Shown here piece by piece: positions 11,205 through 23,300 of a stretch of 64,000 nt of DNA (the first letter of the stretch is position 1; each line of letters starts with the position of its first letter). Origin of the DNA: Pholis gunnellus (taxonomy: Eukaryota > Chordata > Actinopteri > Perciformes > Pholidae); NCBI GenBank assembly GCA_910591455.2, contig OU342817.1, positions 8,981,915 through 9,045,914 on the forward strand, written 5' to 3'. Under the pieces are notes generated by a model. That model had not been told where the DNA came from. It saw only the letters and a program-made list of their open reading frames with translations, and ran no database searches. A program made the translations under genes and the position numbers.

Positions 11205-14200
11205 AATATTGTTTTCATTAAGTCAGTGTTCTGCGTATTTGTGTTCTCAGGATAAGAGCTGAACACTGAAATGCCTCTGACATGAAGCAGCACTGCAGTA
11301 TGATTTAATCTGACGTCACTTTAAATTACAGACTGACTGCAACAATGCTTTTCTGCCAAAAAATGTATTTCATTGTCATCTGAAAAGGACAAAGTGGCTG
11401 AGGTTATTTCTCATTTCCTGCACTACCTTACTTATTTTACATAGCTGTAACATTAAGAGATATTGTTCTCCTGGTTACTTTCAGTCCATGGCGGAAGAAG
11501 TACTCAGATCTGTTACTTAGGTAAAAGAAGCAATACCATAATGTACAAACACTGTGACAAATAAAAATAGTGCGTTCAAAATTTTAAGTCAAAGTACAAA
11601 ATTATTAGCATCAACTACTTAAAGATACTTAAGGTACCAAAAGTAAAATCACACATTAGGCAGAATGGGCTATTTATAGGTACAATATATCATTGCTTTA
11701 TAAATGAGTAAATCACCTTAATTTTGCAGATGGTAAAAGGTGGAATTAATTTGGATTGCTTTATGTACTGCTATGTAGCTTGTAAATGTTATCTTATATT
11801 AATATATTAAAATATATCTTCATATCTTCTATTTATTGATCTGAACCTGCAAAGTAAATAGTAACTAAACTTGTGAAATAAACATATTACTACATTTAAA
11901 TGTAATTATACTTGATAACAGTGCAAGAGAAAATGTACTTTTCTACCACTTCTTGAAGAGAGCAACATGTTTGCAGCATGCAACAATGCTATATAGAGTA
12001 TATATTATAAGTATATATGTTGGTGATTCCCTCATATTTGAGCCATCATAAAAAGCGAAATGTTGCAGCTGTTGATGTTGACTTCTTTTGGAAGTGCTAA
12101 GAAAGAACGACAAATACACCCAATGGGGCAGTAAAAACTAAATAATGTAGGTAAAAATGAGTGCATGCACACAGAAAAGAAGTATTTGGAGCCCTGCTAT
12201 TGGTGGCTGACTAGCCTCTTAACTCCCCAACTGAAATTTGAACAAAAATAAATGACAATAGTTTGTCACTTGATTCTAGAAATGCTCAAGTCAAATAAAA
12301 CGAGTTCATGTGCTGTGCAGACAAGTGAAATTATCTCACGCCATATCTTGTTCCATCTGTTCTAAAATAAACATGATGATTAATGATCATCATGAAGAGA
12401 TAGCAAGATAAGATTTGGATAATAATAATGTGGTCAACAACGAGATTCTCAAATACCATTTTCTCAAATCCAAGAACAAATGTTAATTATCCACATCCCT
12501 TGACTCAAGACATCTTTCACAAATTATAAATAAAAATGTACTTCAGGAGTCACTACTGCATTCAAGTTCTTGAAAAACGTGAAAATATTTTACACTGTAA
12601 AAAGATCTGCAGCCTTTTATTTACTTTACAACATTCAAAACAACTGAAATCTGCTGCGCTGATCAGTATTTTACTGCTCAATACAGACTAATCTTAGTGT
12701 GTTTAGATTTACACCTTTTGCAGCCTGTTGACTCAGGAGGAAGTGCGATTGCACAGTGCGTGTGCGTTTGTCATGACCTTGAAGACTTTTTTTTAGCCAC
12801 TCACTAGCTGCTGCGTGCCGAAGGGTCTCTGTCAGCGTTGGACCAAGTGTCTCCACACTTTGCGCACATACGGAACACAGAAGTATGCATGCTTGCATTC
12901 ACAGACTTATATGAACACACTGACCACTCACAGCCCAATCTCTGACAGGTTCAGTGCTCTCCTCCAGGTCAGATCAATGCAGGTCAGCCAGACAGGAAGC
13001 ATCTTAAAAAAGGTCAGAAAAGCAGCCACTGTAACTCCAGGCCTTTGGATACACAGTATGGATCTCCTGAGATATTGATCCCTGGAGTGCACCAGTGTCA
13101 AAGACCTCCCCGTGTATTAACTCATGTGCTTCTTACAGCATTGAATCTGGATTCTATAATTTAAATACTACTAACTTCCAGTCTTGTACAGCATGCCAGC
13201 TGTGCAGTAAGATGTCAGGGTTCCGTTAAATCCGGAAAAGAAATGAATCCAATACTGTAACAGTGCTACCACCTATTAAAGCTCCTTCTGGCTGGAGCTC
13301 AATGAACCACTAAGTGCCACTAATCCACTAATCCTGAGGAAAGCTAAATGGTAAAACTACATCAAACATATGTAATTGGTTACTCGTATTGTCTTCATTT
13401 GAAATCACGGTTCACGAGGAGACATATTTACCAGTACACATGGAATCAAGTGCTGCTTTTCTTACCACTGATCCTCCAACACAGTGTGCACATTTCACTA
13501 AGTAGCACACGTTTGCTCAGCAGCTACATCATATTTCTTGTGTCGATTTCTCACAAGCATCAGATATTTGACTCTATTTGCTATGAACAGGTATATTGAA
13601 CATGATCTGAATATATTTGAGTTAACTTGTCTTCCCTTATGAAGCACAGTAAAGACTTTTTAAGTGTTAAACTTTTTTTAATTTATAACTTTCTTTTCTC
13701 ATCGATCGCAGGTCACTGAATTGAATCAAATCAATGTTTTTTTTTTGGCAGACCTTATGGCGTAAGCAAATAGCGTATTGTTTTCCAAGGAATTGATCAA
13801 ACAATGCACGGTGATGAAACTTGGGATTTACAATCCTAGTTTTTGCAGAAGCGCCCTGAACACTTTGAGTTGAACAAACTGCAACTCAAGAGTAGAAAAG
13901 TGTCCAATATCATTTGTCTTTTCCCCCCATTTTCCAATCAGCTGAAATGGGAGGGCCGCTCATTTTGTGGTTGCCACAATCACACAAAAACAGAAATTCA
14001 GCAAGCTGCTCTGTTTTATGTTTGAATGCTTTGTCTGATCAGGGCCTTACCCATAATCATCCAATGAGTATCCACTGGGTACATTTATGTGTAATTGTTA
14101 TAGTATAAACAATGTGTACGACTTCGGCTGTCAGTCCATCTTTGCCCACAAAAAAAGATTCAAATAAAATGATATGTTCAGCACAACGGGAAATGTGAAA

Positions 14201-14999
14201 TATCCTTTTCGCTGGAAGTATATTTCTGATCATTTTGATTATAGCATGCGATGCTACAAATCATCCAGACAGCTGTGAGCTAAAACTCAGAAATATCACC
14301 TCTGTGTGTATAAAGGGGGATTCAAACAATCCTTGCTGTACTTACACAAGCACCAGAGACAGGCAGGAAACGCAGAAAAGGGGAAAAGAGCAGGGAAACA
14401 GATCTTTCAGCATTATGGATGGATGGCATTATGTTGACAGAAATATGGGGAACAAAGAAACACAAAATGACATACTTGAGAAACTGTATATTTTCAAAAG
14501 CAATTTTTCAATTCCTGTGTTAATTTCCAACCTCACCTTTTAAGCATCGATTCAGTTTCAATCATGTCAGGTGTTTTCTTATGCAATCGAGGCACGTATG
14601 AGGGCGTAAAACAGTTTGAGAACTCAAGATAGAGCCACAAACTGATGACCGATGTCTCTAAAACAAGTCAACTGTGGTGATTGAACTCATTAAAGTTAAC
14701 AGCTATTGGTGGCAGGGAACACTTTAAATTTAAAGCAGGACTATAACAAGAGTTTAGCCTCCATCAAAGGCCTCCCTTTGTATGTCACACTTTATTATTG
14801 AGTTTGTTGCAGATGAGTTAACTGGAAATTGTAATGTGATTGCTCCGATACTTTAACAAATGACATTATTGTTTGCAGTTTGAGAATCAACCAAATCTTG
14901 CTTCACTGCAATGTTTGTTTGCGGTACAGGGTTTGGCTTTTATGAACACACTGTTGGGTAAATAAGTACAGAGGTACCTGGAGACAACACTATCAAATA
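11205..14999. other. Intergenic stretch, no gene recognised
   Basis: Apart from the repeat at 11482-11951 this is AT-rich non-coding sequence. An imperfect palindrome with TAAT cores lies at about 12372-12395. The open frames are short and resemble no family I know. Confidence 0.6.
11482..11951. mobile_element. Dispersed teleost MITE-like repeat, near full length
   Basis: The left end GGCGGAAGAAGTACTCAGAT and right end GTACTTTTCTACCACTTC look like the inverted ends of a very common fish repeat whose consensus begins TGGTGGAAGAAGTACTCAG. The interior (TAAAAGAAGCAATACC, AAAGTAAATAGTAACTAAA) also fits. No coding capacity. Family identity is from memory. Confidence 0.65.
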
Positions 15000-15106
15000 C
15001 TGAATACAATTTTAATTGCAATTATAGGAGCCAAAATAAGAAGTGAACTAGGTGCAAGCTATAAACTCAAAATCAATCATAATTATTTTTGATATAATGT
15101 AGTGAA

Positions 15107-15234
15107 GTATATAAATGGCCCATTCTAAGCTAACCAAAGCACAACGATTCTTATTCTTTTGATTATAAATACACTTGTTAATTTTGTACTTTCTGCCAAA
15201 AGATTCCCCTAAATGTAACACTCTTGCACTTTAA
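15107..15234 (+). repeat. Fragment of a dispersed teleost repeat (family A, copy 1)
   Basis: CCATTCTAAGCTAACCAAAG, CACAACGATTCTTATTC and a TTTCTGCCAAAAGATTCCCC end match the 3' half of the copy at 20128-20353 and, inverted, the one at 41531-41789. Shared blocks are visible in the window itself. Confidence 0.65.
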
Positions 15235-18200
15235 CCGAGCATAGATTTGGGCTGAGATCGAGGTTGTGTCGATTGTATTTATAAAACCCTAAATCCCTAA
15301 TTTTCATGAAGAATTCCTCTTGGTGAATTAAATGGTGTAAATCTTTACTTTGAGTCAAGTAAGTGGGTTTTCATGAGGGGCACAATGAAATTCATGTGCA
15401 GTAACTCAGTCGACAATGGTCTGAGCCACTACCGATGATGATGATGATGTGCATAAAATGGCCTTATAACAATGTCCTTCATCGATCTAATTTCTCTTTT
15501 TTGAGTAGGATAACCTCACCAAGATTAATCTCATTCGGCATATTCCTTCCTTGTATTTTAGACTCTACAGGAAATCTCCCTGTACTTGTAAAAATCAGAC
15601 ACGTTCCTCAGGTTTCTGTAAGGTGCTTGGAGTGGTTGTAAATTAAATTACCTTCGCTGAGATTACTTAATCTTGTCCTATCCACCCTTGTGATTCAATT
15701 TTGGTTTTGGGAGTTATAGTTGTTTCACAGAGATTTTCACGCTGTAGCGAACATCTTTTGTTCCTAGTCGCTCTCAATTTATATTTAAAGTATTTATTTC
15801 TAACCGTGTCTCGGTTGATCTTGTGTACAAATGTGTTTTGCACTCGGAGGAACATTGCATTTTTTTCCCAGCAATCCTTAGCTTTGAATTGCACGCTTTT
15901 AATCCCTACAAACTGTTGCTCATTCCTAATCGTAACTGGGACTCCGAGCAAGCTTGTCAACAACTTCTAGAAATAGTGCTTTAAAATGGTAACGCGTTGT
16001 CTGTTTCTTCTTCTATAGCTGCAGGCCAATCCGCTTCGTATAAAACAATGATACGATTAAAAGTGTTAGAATATTTAGTTTATAATAACAGTTGGAGACA
16101 GTTGTATCCGAGATATCAGAGAAAATAGTGTACAACGTTAATGCATGGGTTGGCACAGTGGGTATCAAATCACGAGCCTGCCTCTAAAGTATGAGATACG
16201 CAACAATAGAATAGACACTTCTTGAACGAACAAACAAACGGACTCGGCAGCAACTCAATTGCAGCCAACACTTTCCCTCATGCACAACATTACTCTACAA
16301 TTTCTTCAAAAATAATTATTGACAAAAACCATGTACTGTACCCGTGAGCAGCATAAATGCCACATCCCCTCAAGCTGTTACAGATGATCAAAGCTATAAG
16401 TCCGGTCTCTCTGTCCACCAAACCACATTACTGAACCCAGAGGCAGGAGTTATCGTCTGAGACTGTCTTAGATATTTCATGGCGGGGTAGGGAAAATATA
16501 AGCTAGAACAACTTTAGTAGAAACGATCATAGTCTGTCGATAGATAGAGATAGATGGAGGCAGATAGCTAAAGAGATAGAGAGTAAGAGATTTTGTCATT
16601 CCACACCACTTGTGTTAATTTTGAATGTCACTTGTTTCCAGGTTTGCATTTCTGTATTTGGCTGCACTCCTCTGCAATCATCCCTTATCTGTGTGCACAG
16701 CAGCTAAGGGTTGGTCTCTCTGAATGAATGGGCTCAATAAACCTGTCACAGCCCAGACTTGTTGACTGTGCATTGACTCGGGTTACAGTTATCCATCCTT
16801 TTTATTAGCTCCAGTATGGCTACAGATTTACAACGTGATGTTCTGCCCACACATGACAATGCCATTAAAACACAAAGTCACTTATTATAGTACATTTGTT
16901 CTGCTCAGTTGTTGTTGCTCTCAGTACTTTGAATTGTAGAATACAACAGTACCTTGTTGTATTCATTTTCAAACAGAGTCATTGCCTATTACCAATTCAA
17001 CAAATTAATTTGGCTGTAAATAAACAAAAAGAGCTACGGAAACCTCAGCGTGTGGATCAAACAATATTAGGCTACAGAAATTAAATAAGCGGACACTTCT
17101 TGTGAAATTAACAGCAGAATAAAAACACCAGCAAAGCAGACAGCACCGACATGTAAACAATGAAAAGAACTGCAGCCACAAACACAGTACAGTTGTTGCA
17201 CAGCGTGTAGAACACAAACACACAACACTAACAAGCAACGGTGACGTTCTCCTCTGGACATGTACTCACGTGGGCTACTGCACAGACGTAACGGGCTAAT
17301 TGTACTTGTCACACCTTTTTATAACATATACTTTTAGTCCACTGGTAGGCTTTAGTAGTACTTTTTAGTACTCGTTTCCCGTTTTAAGATGTTTACATGC
17401 AAGACTTTATACAATATGATCCTTTTGTATTAATGAAACTACTATATATATAGAAGTAGAGCTGAAACTGTTATTAATTGACAGAAAATGAACGGCAACT
17501 ATCCAGATAATGGTTTATTTTATTTTTTTGGACAATGACAAATATTTCGTTCCGGCTACTCAAATGTCAGGATTTACTGCTTTTCCTAGTAATTACTTTT
17601 AATACTTTTGTAAGTGAGGTTTGTACTGTCGGTTAAACATTGTGAAATAGTCACTGCTTTCTGAAATGTCTCATTCCTTGATCATTTTCAATGCAGTTGT
17701 GTTACTTTGTTGTGTTACAGTAACGTTAGTACTTTTGCTGAAGTAAAAACACCACGGCCTGACGTTACGGAGAGTTATATCATTACAAAATGTCCACCAC
17801 CCGCTCCAGGTTCAACTTCTCTGCACGTTCATTATCAAAACACAAACAGTCCACGCAGCTTCGCTGTCCCAATATAACCAGTTCACTCGGGCTCTGTATC
17901 CCACTACGCTACTCAAAACTCTTCAAACACAGACCTGACACTCGTCCCTGAAGGTAAACGTTCAGAAATCACGTTTAGCCGGATGCAGAATGCACCTGTT
18001 GGTGACACAACGCGAAATCGTGGGTGCGTTCGATTTGGATCACTGTGCTCGCCGGTGGTGCTGACTAGAGATGAGTTAGTTTCTCTTTTTTTGTTTATCT
18101 ATATGTCATGATATAATACTTACCTTATCCCATAGTGTTGTAGTTCTTTATTAAATTGCATTTGTGTGACATTTTGTGAAAGTTTAATACCTGAGATCTT

Positions 18201-19487
18201 GCTAAAGTAAAAATAAAATTAAATGTTTTATACCTTTGAAATAGGTCTGCTTAAAAACAGTAGTACAAAACTACACTAAAAACAACTTTGTAACAATAAC
18301 ACCATGAACCTGCCCTTAAACATTTGGTGACAGTCAAAGTGCTGTCACAGCACTTTCAACTGGGAACTGTGTCTATTTAAGTTCAATAAACTGTGGTACA
18401 TATTGTAAATTGCTCAGGATGAGTGTCAACTAAATACCTAAAATATGTTACATGAATAACAACTTGGTGGTACATTTTAGTAAGCTGTACATAACTAAGG
18501 TTTTTAAACACAAGAAAATATTTTATAAACACACAATATTGATTGAACATAAACAGGAGTGATGCAGTTTCTCGGTTGGAATTATACGACTTGACATGAA
18601 TGCTATTGACAAGTCAGAAACTACTATGATGTACATTTATTAGCGTCCTGAAACAAACACACCTGCCAAAACAATACAGCTGGCCAATCAAAGCACCTGT
18701 TTGCTGCTCTGAGGACAGGACTGCTTACACGTCTTTAAAAAAAAAAGAGAGATCACAAAATGGACACTAAAACAGGAAACAGATCAACTGTTGAACCGGT
18801 TAAATATCACATGGGCAGACACATAAGTAAATGGTGGCATACTCCATGCTACCAGTATACTGTAGATTTCTCAAGGATATGTGTGTAATAATAAGCTAAA
18901 TGCTTAAAACAGGGTGAGGCAACCTCGGGTAACTTAACCAATGGCACAATAGCAATACGTGTGCAAAATAGTTTTTTGGAAATGTTGAAGTTTGATTTAA
19001 ATGTTGATGTTGTGTCATAAATAATCTTAATGTTAACCGTAATGTTGATTTGGCACACTGATTAACAAGCAAAAGTTCCCTGGCCTAAAATATAAATGTA
19101 AAATCTAGTCACTAATTAGGTCAACTATCAGCCTTTTTCAGTAATCGTGGTAAAATGAGGTTGATAAATGATAAAGAGGTTGCGGTCGACAGGTCCTGGG
19201 TGGATCATGAGGGAAGTTAGATTCCACAGCTGTCGGGACAGATGCACCAAGATCACTGACTGACAGCTGAACATGTCGAAGCATAAACAATCAGGCCCCT
19301 CTAACAGATTAACTTTCTACTGCTCAAGCCTCAGAGATTGATCTGTTCCAAGGACTGGTGAGGCCATGGTGTGGGCATTGTAAGATATTGGATCGAGGAA
19401 AGAGCTCCCAGGGTTGAGAGAGAAAGAGCATGATAAAACAAATATGGCACTGTTATTAAATCACTTGCAACCATTGTAAGGGATGTA

Positions 19488-19490
<3 letters not shown>
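15235..19490. other. Intergenic stretch, no gene recognised
   Basis: Non-coding and AT-rich. About 17455-17560 (GAGCTGAAACTGTTATTAAT then GACAGAAAATGAACGGCAAC) looks like a decayed dispersed fish repeat. GATA-type simple repeats occur near 16540-16580. Nothing else is supportable. Confidence 0.5.

Positions 19491-19545
<55 letters not shown>
19491..19545. repeat. (AT)n microsatellite
   Basis: 55 bp of uninterrupted AT dinucleotide, probably length-variable and able to extrude cruciforms. Confidence 0.97.
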
Positions 19546-19548
<3 letters not shown>

Positions 19549-19954
19549 TTCATTAGTCAGTTTTCTTAAAAATTCAAACACCCTGAATAAGTAGAAAAAG
19601 TGATTGGGCTGGCTATGATTTAAGTAAAAAACACTCATCAGATAATATACTGAGGTCCACTCAAGCAAGAAGATTGCTTTTTGTTTTATGGTGATACAAG
19701 TTTAGAATTCAGAAAATAGCAGATAATGGAGGTATTGTTGACATTTCCTATGCACATACAGTTTTTTTTAATTAAAGTTTTAAAGTTAAATCTTTTATAG
19801 AATTGTATTTGTGTAATAGTTTTTAATCATTACATTAGTGGCGCTCTTCAAAGTTCATAAGTCCGCCAACACCTCTAAAGCTCAATAATTAACGTGGCGC
19901 ATCTCGTTTGTCTATTTCAGACACAAGCAGAAATGTAAAAGCTAGAATTTCTAG

Positions 19955-20107
19955 TTTTAAGGGATATTTTAGATTTTTGGACAGGACCAGCTGTTCCAAC
20001 TACTTCTAATCTTTGTGCTAAGCTAAGCTAATTATACCCTGGCTCAAGCTTCATAGGCTACTTCATGTACAGATATGAGAGTAGTTTTTATCTCCTTGCT
20101 TAAAGGT
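19955..20107 (+). repeat. Dispersed teleost repeat (family B, copy 1)
   Basis: The core CTTTGTGCTAAGCTAAGCTA followed by GGCTCAAGCTTCATA and CAGATATGAGAGTAG resembles a repeat scattered through fish genomes. A decayed second copy lies at 26420-26530. Family identity is from memory. Confidence 0.55.
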
Positions 20108-20127
20108 TAAGTGGATTGTAGGATTTG

Positions 20128-20353
20128 GCGACCGTGAATGGCCCTATCTAGAGCCAGCGTTTGGTTTGTCCATTCTGGGCTACTGTAGAAACATGGAGGC
20201 CAGCTCTGTGAAGAGGCTCCATATGTAGATACAAACAGCTCATTCTAAGGTAACCAAAACACAATGATTCTTATTTTCAGCTGATTATACTCATTAATAC
20301 TATATTTTATTTCTTCCAATTGATCCACCGAAATGCTATGCACGGTGTCTTTA
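20128..20353 (+). repeat. Dispersed teleost repeat (family A, copy 2)
   Basis: It carries GAGCCAGCGTTTGGTTTGTC, GGGCTACTGTAGAAACATGG, CTCATTCTAAGGTAACCAAA and ACACAATGATTCTTATTTTC. The same blocks occur inverted at 41531-41789 and partly at 15107-15234. It has no coding capacity and abuts the family B copy. Confidence 0.7.
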
Positions 20354-23300
20354 CCTCTGGCCCAGAAAGCCTACTTTCCAAAATGTGTAACTATTCCTTT
20401 TTACAGAGTCAGCGGTGCAAGTTTTCTCTTCAAGCATACCGTTTTTTTCATCACAACATTGTTAGCATTGTTAATTCAACCAGGAAAACAGCACTTTGTA
20501 TTAGTCACGGATGCAGTAGAAGTTGACAGTGACCTGCAATAAATTGCAGGCAGTCAACCTTATTGTGTTCGACATCAAGGGCTAACAGTGGGGATGGCAC
20601 CACCTTCATTACCCTCAGCTACTGCGGCAGGTTAGGAGCGACGCATTTGCTGTCAGCTTGCTCTGCATTAGGACAGATTGAAGCAGACCGTAGATCAGCT
20701 GTTTATAAAATCTGTCACTCAGCAACGATCCTGGATTTCGTCTGACTGTAGTTGTCTCAAAAACTGTTGGTAATCAACTCATGTGATTTAGTGGATGTGT
20801 GTCGTGCTTTTAAAAGTGCACATTTCTTGTTATGGCTTTCTCCTGGTCTAAAATTAAATCAATTAGACATTCATGAGATATGCATTCGCCGGGCAAATTA
20901 TTCAATTATGTTCTGCAAATGAGGTGTGACTGACCTTTAAAAGCGAACTATTCACAGTTTCCACAATTGCCTTCATGGTTCAGCTAATCTATTTTTCATT
21001 TCCTGATGTATCAAATGGGGCTTACAATATTTGAACATTTCATACGGTGTCATGTAACAACACAATCTCAAAGACTGACCTAATTACTGCACTATAATCT
21101 TAAAACAAGATAGATACGTGTGTGTGTTAGGTATAGCTAAACTCTTCAACTAACCATCACTGTCTTGATTTGCTTGCAGGGTAATATCTGGTAGAAGATA
21201 CTGTGACAGCTGCATTTCAATCAGGAGAGACAAGTCAAATGAAGAACATATAAATGTTCATTATCAACAGATGATATGTGATGATAAAGTCTCGACAGAG
21301 TCTTTTGAGCGTGGATTCTACTGGGAGATTTGTGGTGGCTGATGAGGCTGATGGGGAGGTGGAGGGGCGCGTAACAGCAACATGAACATACTGAAGGTAG
21401 AGAGACAGTAATATTTAAAAAGAGATGAGAGCAAGATGATAGACTATATTGGAGAGAAGAGACCAGCTGATCAGAACAGCTGATATCACGATTGATATAA
21501 TAATCATGATAAATAATGACAGCAAGGAAATTAAGAGTGAGCAATTAAGAGTGAATGGCAAATGTATGAGAAATAAACTACAGGCTGAGGCATGCAAAGT
21601 ATAGTCTTCTTGACTAAACTTATGCTTTAGCTTCATTTTGTTGCCTTTCACTGATAAATGAATATGAAGCAATTGACAGATGGACCAGTCATCACAAACT
21701 GATGCCGGTGCAGCAAAACACTGTTGAAACACACAACACTATATTTTCAAAATTCTACCCAAAGTTTCCAAAATATAGAAATATTTCGTGATGGATTGTG
21801 GTAAACGTGTATAAAACACCGATAAGAATGAGAAGGCAGCAGTGTAGTACAATGATTTATTGGCAAGAAAAGCTTACAGAGACCAAAAATGCAGGTACAA
21901 TCAAAAATAAATAAACTAGAATATCAAAACACTGGGAGAAAACGCAGGAAACACTTCCAAGGAGCGACACTGACAATGAAACAGGGGAAACACGGACCAA
22001 AGACACAAGTGCAGACGATCACAAAGATAGGAAAACACAAACGCATGACAAAACAAAACTTGACGAATGAGGAGTGAACCTACAAAATAAAACAGGAAAC
22101 AGACTAAACTAAATTAATAACGTGAGACAAGGAAAAAACAACATAAAACAAAACCTCTAGAATGGATCAAATAAAAGCAAAGATAAAGATTATCATAGTC
22201 TTTGCAAAAGTCTGACTGTTACACAGTCAGTTCACCAAGGCAACTTTGTAGACCGCCAGTAAAAATTCTGCCGACATTCAATCAATCTCTTGAGTATTAT
22301 GTGCGAGCAGAGGAATACTGCGCACAGAAATCCTGAGCTGGCACAGGTTTCCATGACACTAGTCTTCACAGCTATTCTTTATTTCCCTGACCTGTAGGTG
22401 AGACAAAACAACCTTTTGCCTGTCACCCATTTTTCATAATCATAATCAATAAGCCAAGAATTGCAATTGAAGGTGAGCCGTGTCAATCAATCTTTCTCAA
22501 TCATCTTTTCCTCCATTACCCCTGGGGTCGATACCACAGCCTTTAGAGGCAACAAAGTTATCCTCACTTCCCCCCTGGGAGTAAGAGCACGGAGCTGAGG
22601 TGCTGTGAGGAAGCTAATGAATGTATTTGTCATATCTCTAATGGCTCACTATATCACCACAGCACCTTGGCTTGGGATTTATGGCAATCATGACTGCAGA
22701 AAAGTTAATGCATTCTGTTTCATTCTTCTTTCTGTTTCTGATGAGACAGCTTGAGAGAACATTGAATTGAAGGAAGTTTTTTTTTTTCTGAGCCAAACTT
22801 GTGAAAACCTTGACAATGTGCCAAGGTAAATGATAGCCTAAAACACAGAGTTAGGAAGTTGGAATTCACACCAGCAAGTGTGCAGGAATGGCAAACTAAT
22901 AAGTCAACTCTGCTATTGATTAGAACCGGCTTATTTTAGTCCCTGAGGCCCACATGAGCCCACACACTCAGACCAACAATATATCAGCCTCCTCTCAAGT
23001 TATGTTGAGATGTCGCTCCTGATTAAAACTCCGGAAACTTTCTATTTTACTTTCCTTTTTTTATTTTTTTTACTCACAAATCTAATCCAGCAGCAGAACT
23101 TCATCTTCTTCCATTAAGTCCCAAGTGACTTCATTTTTATCTACAATATGCACTCAAAATGCAAATGTCTCGGATTCAGGCGAGTACAGAGCACAACCGA
23201 AGAAGTTAAAGGCAAGTGTTCACAAGCGATACAGTCTACACTAAGATCTATAAAGAAATTATAGTAATTAGTCCACACATTGATATTTTGCACTGCTCCC

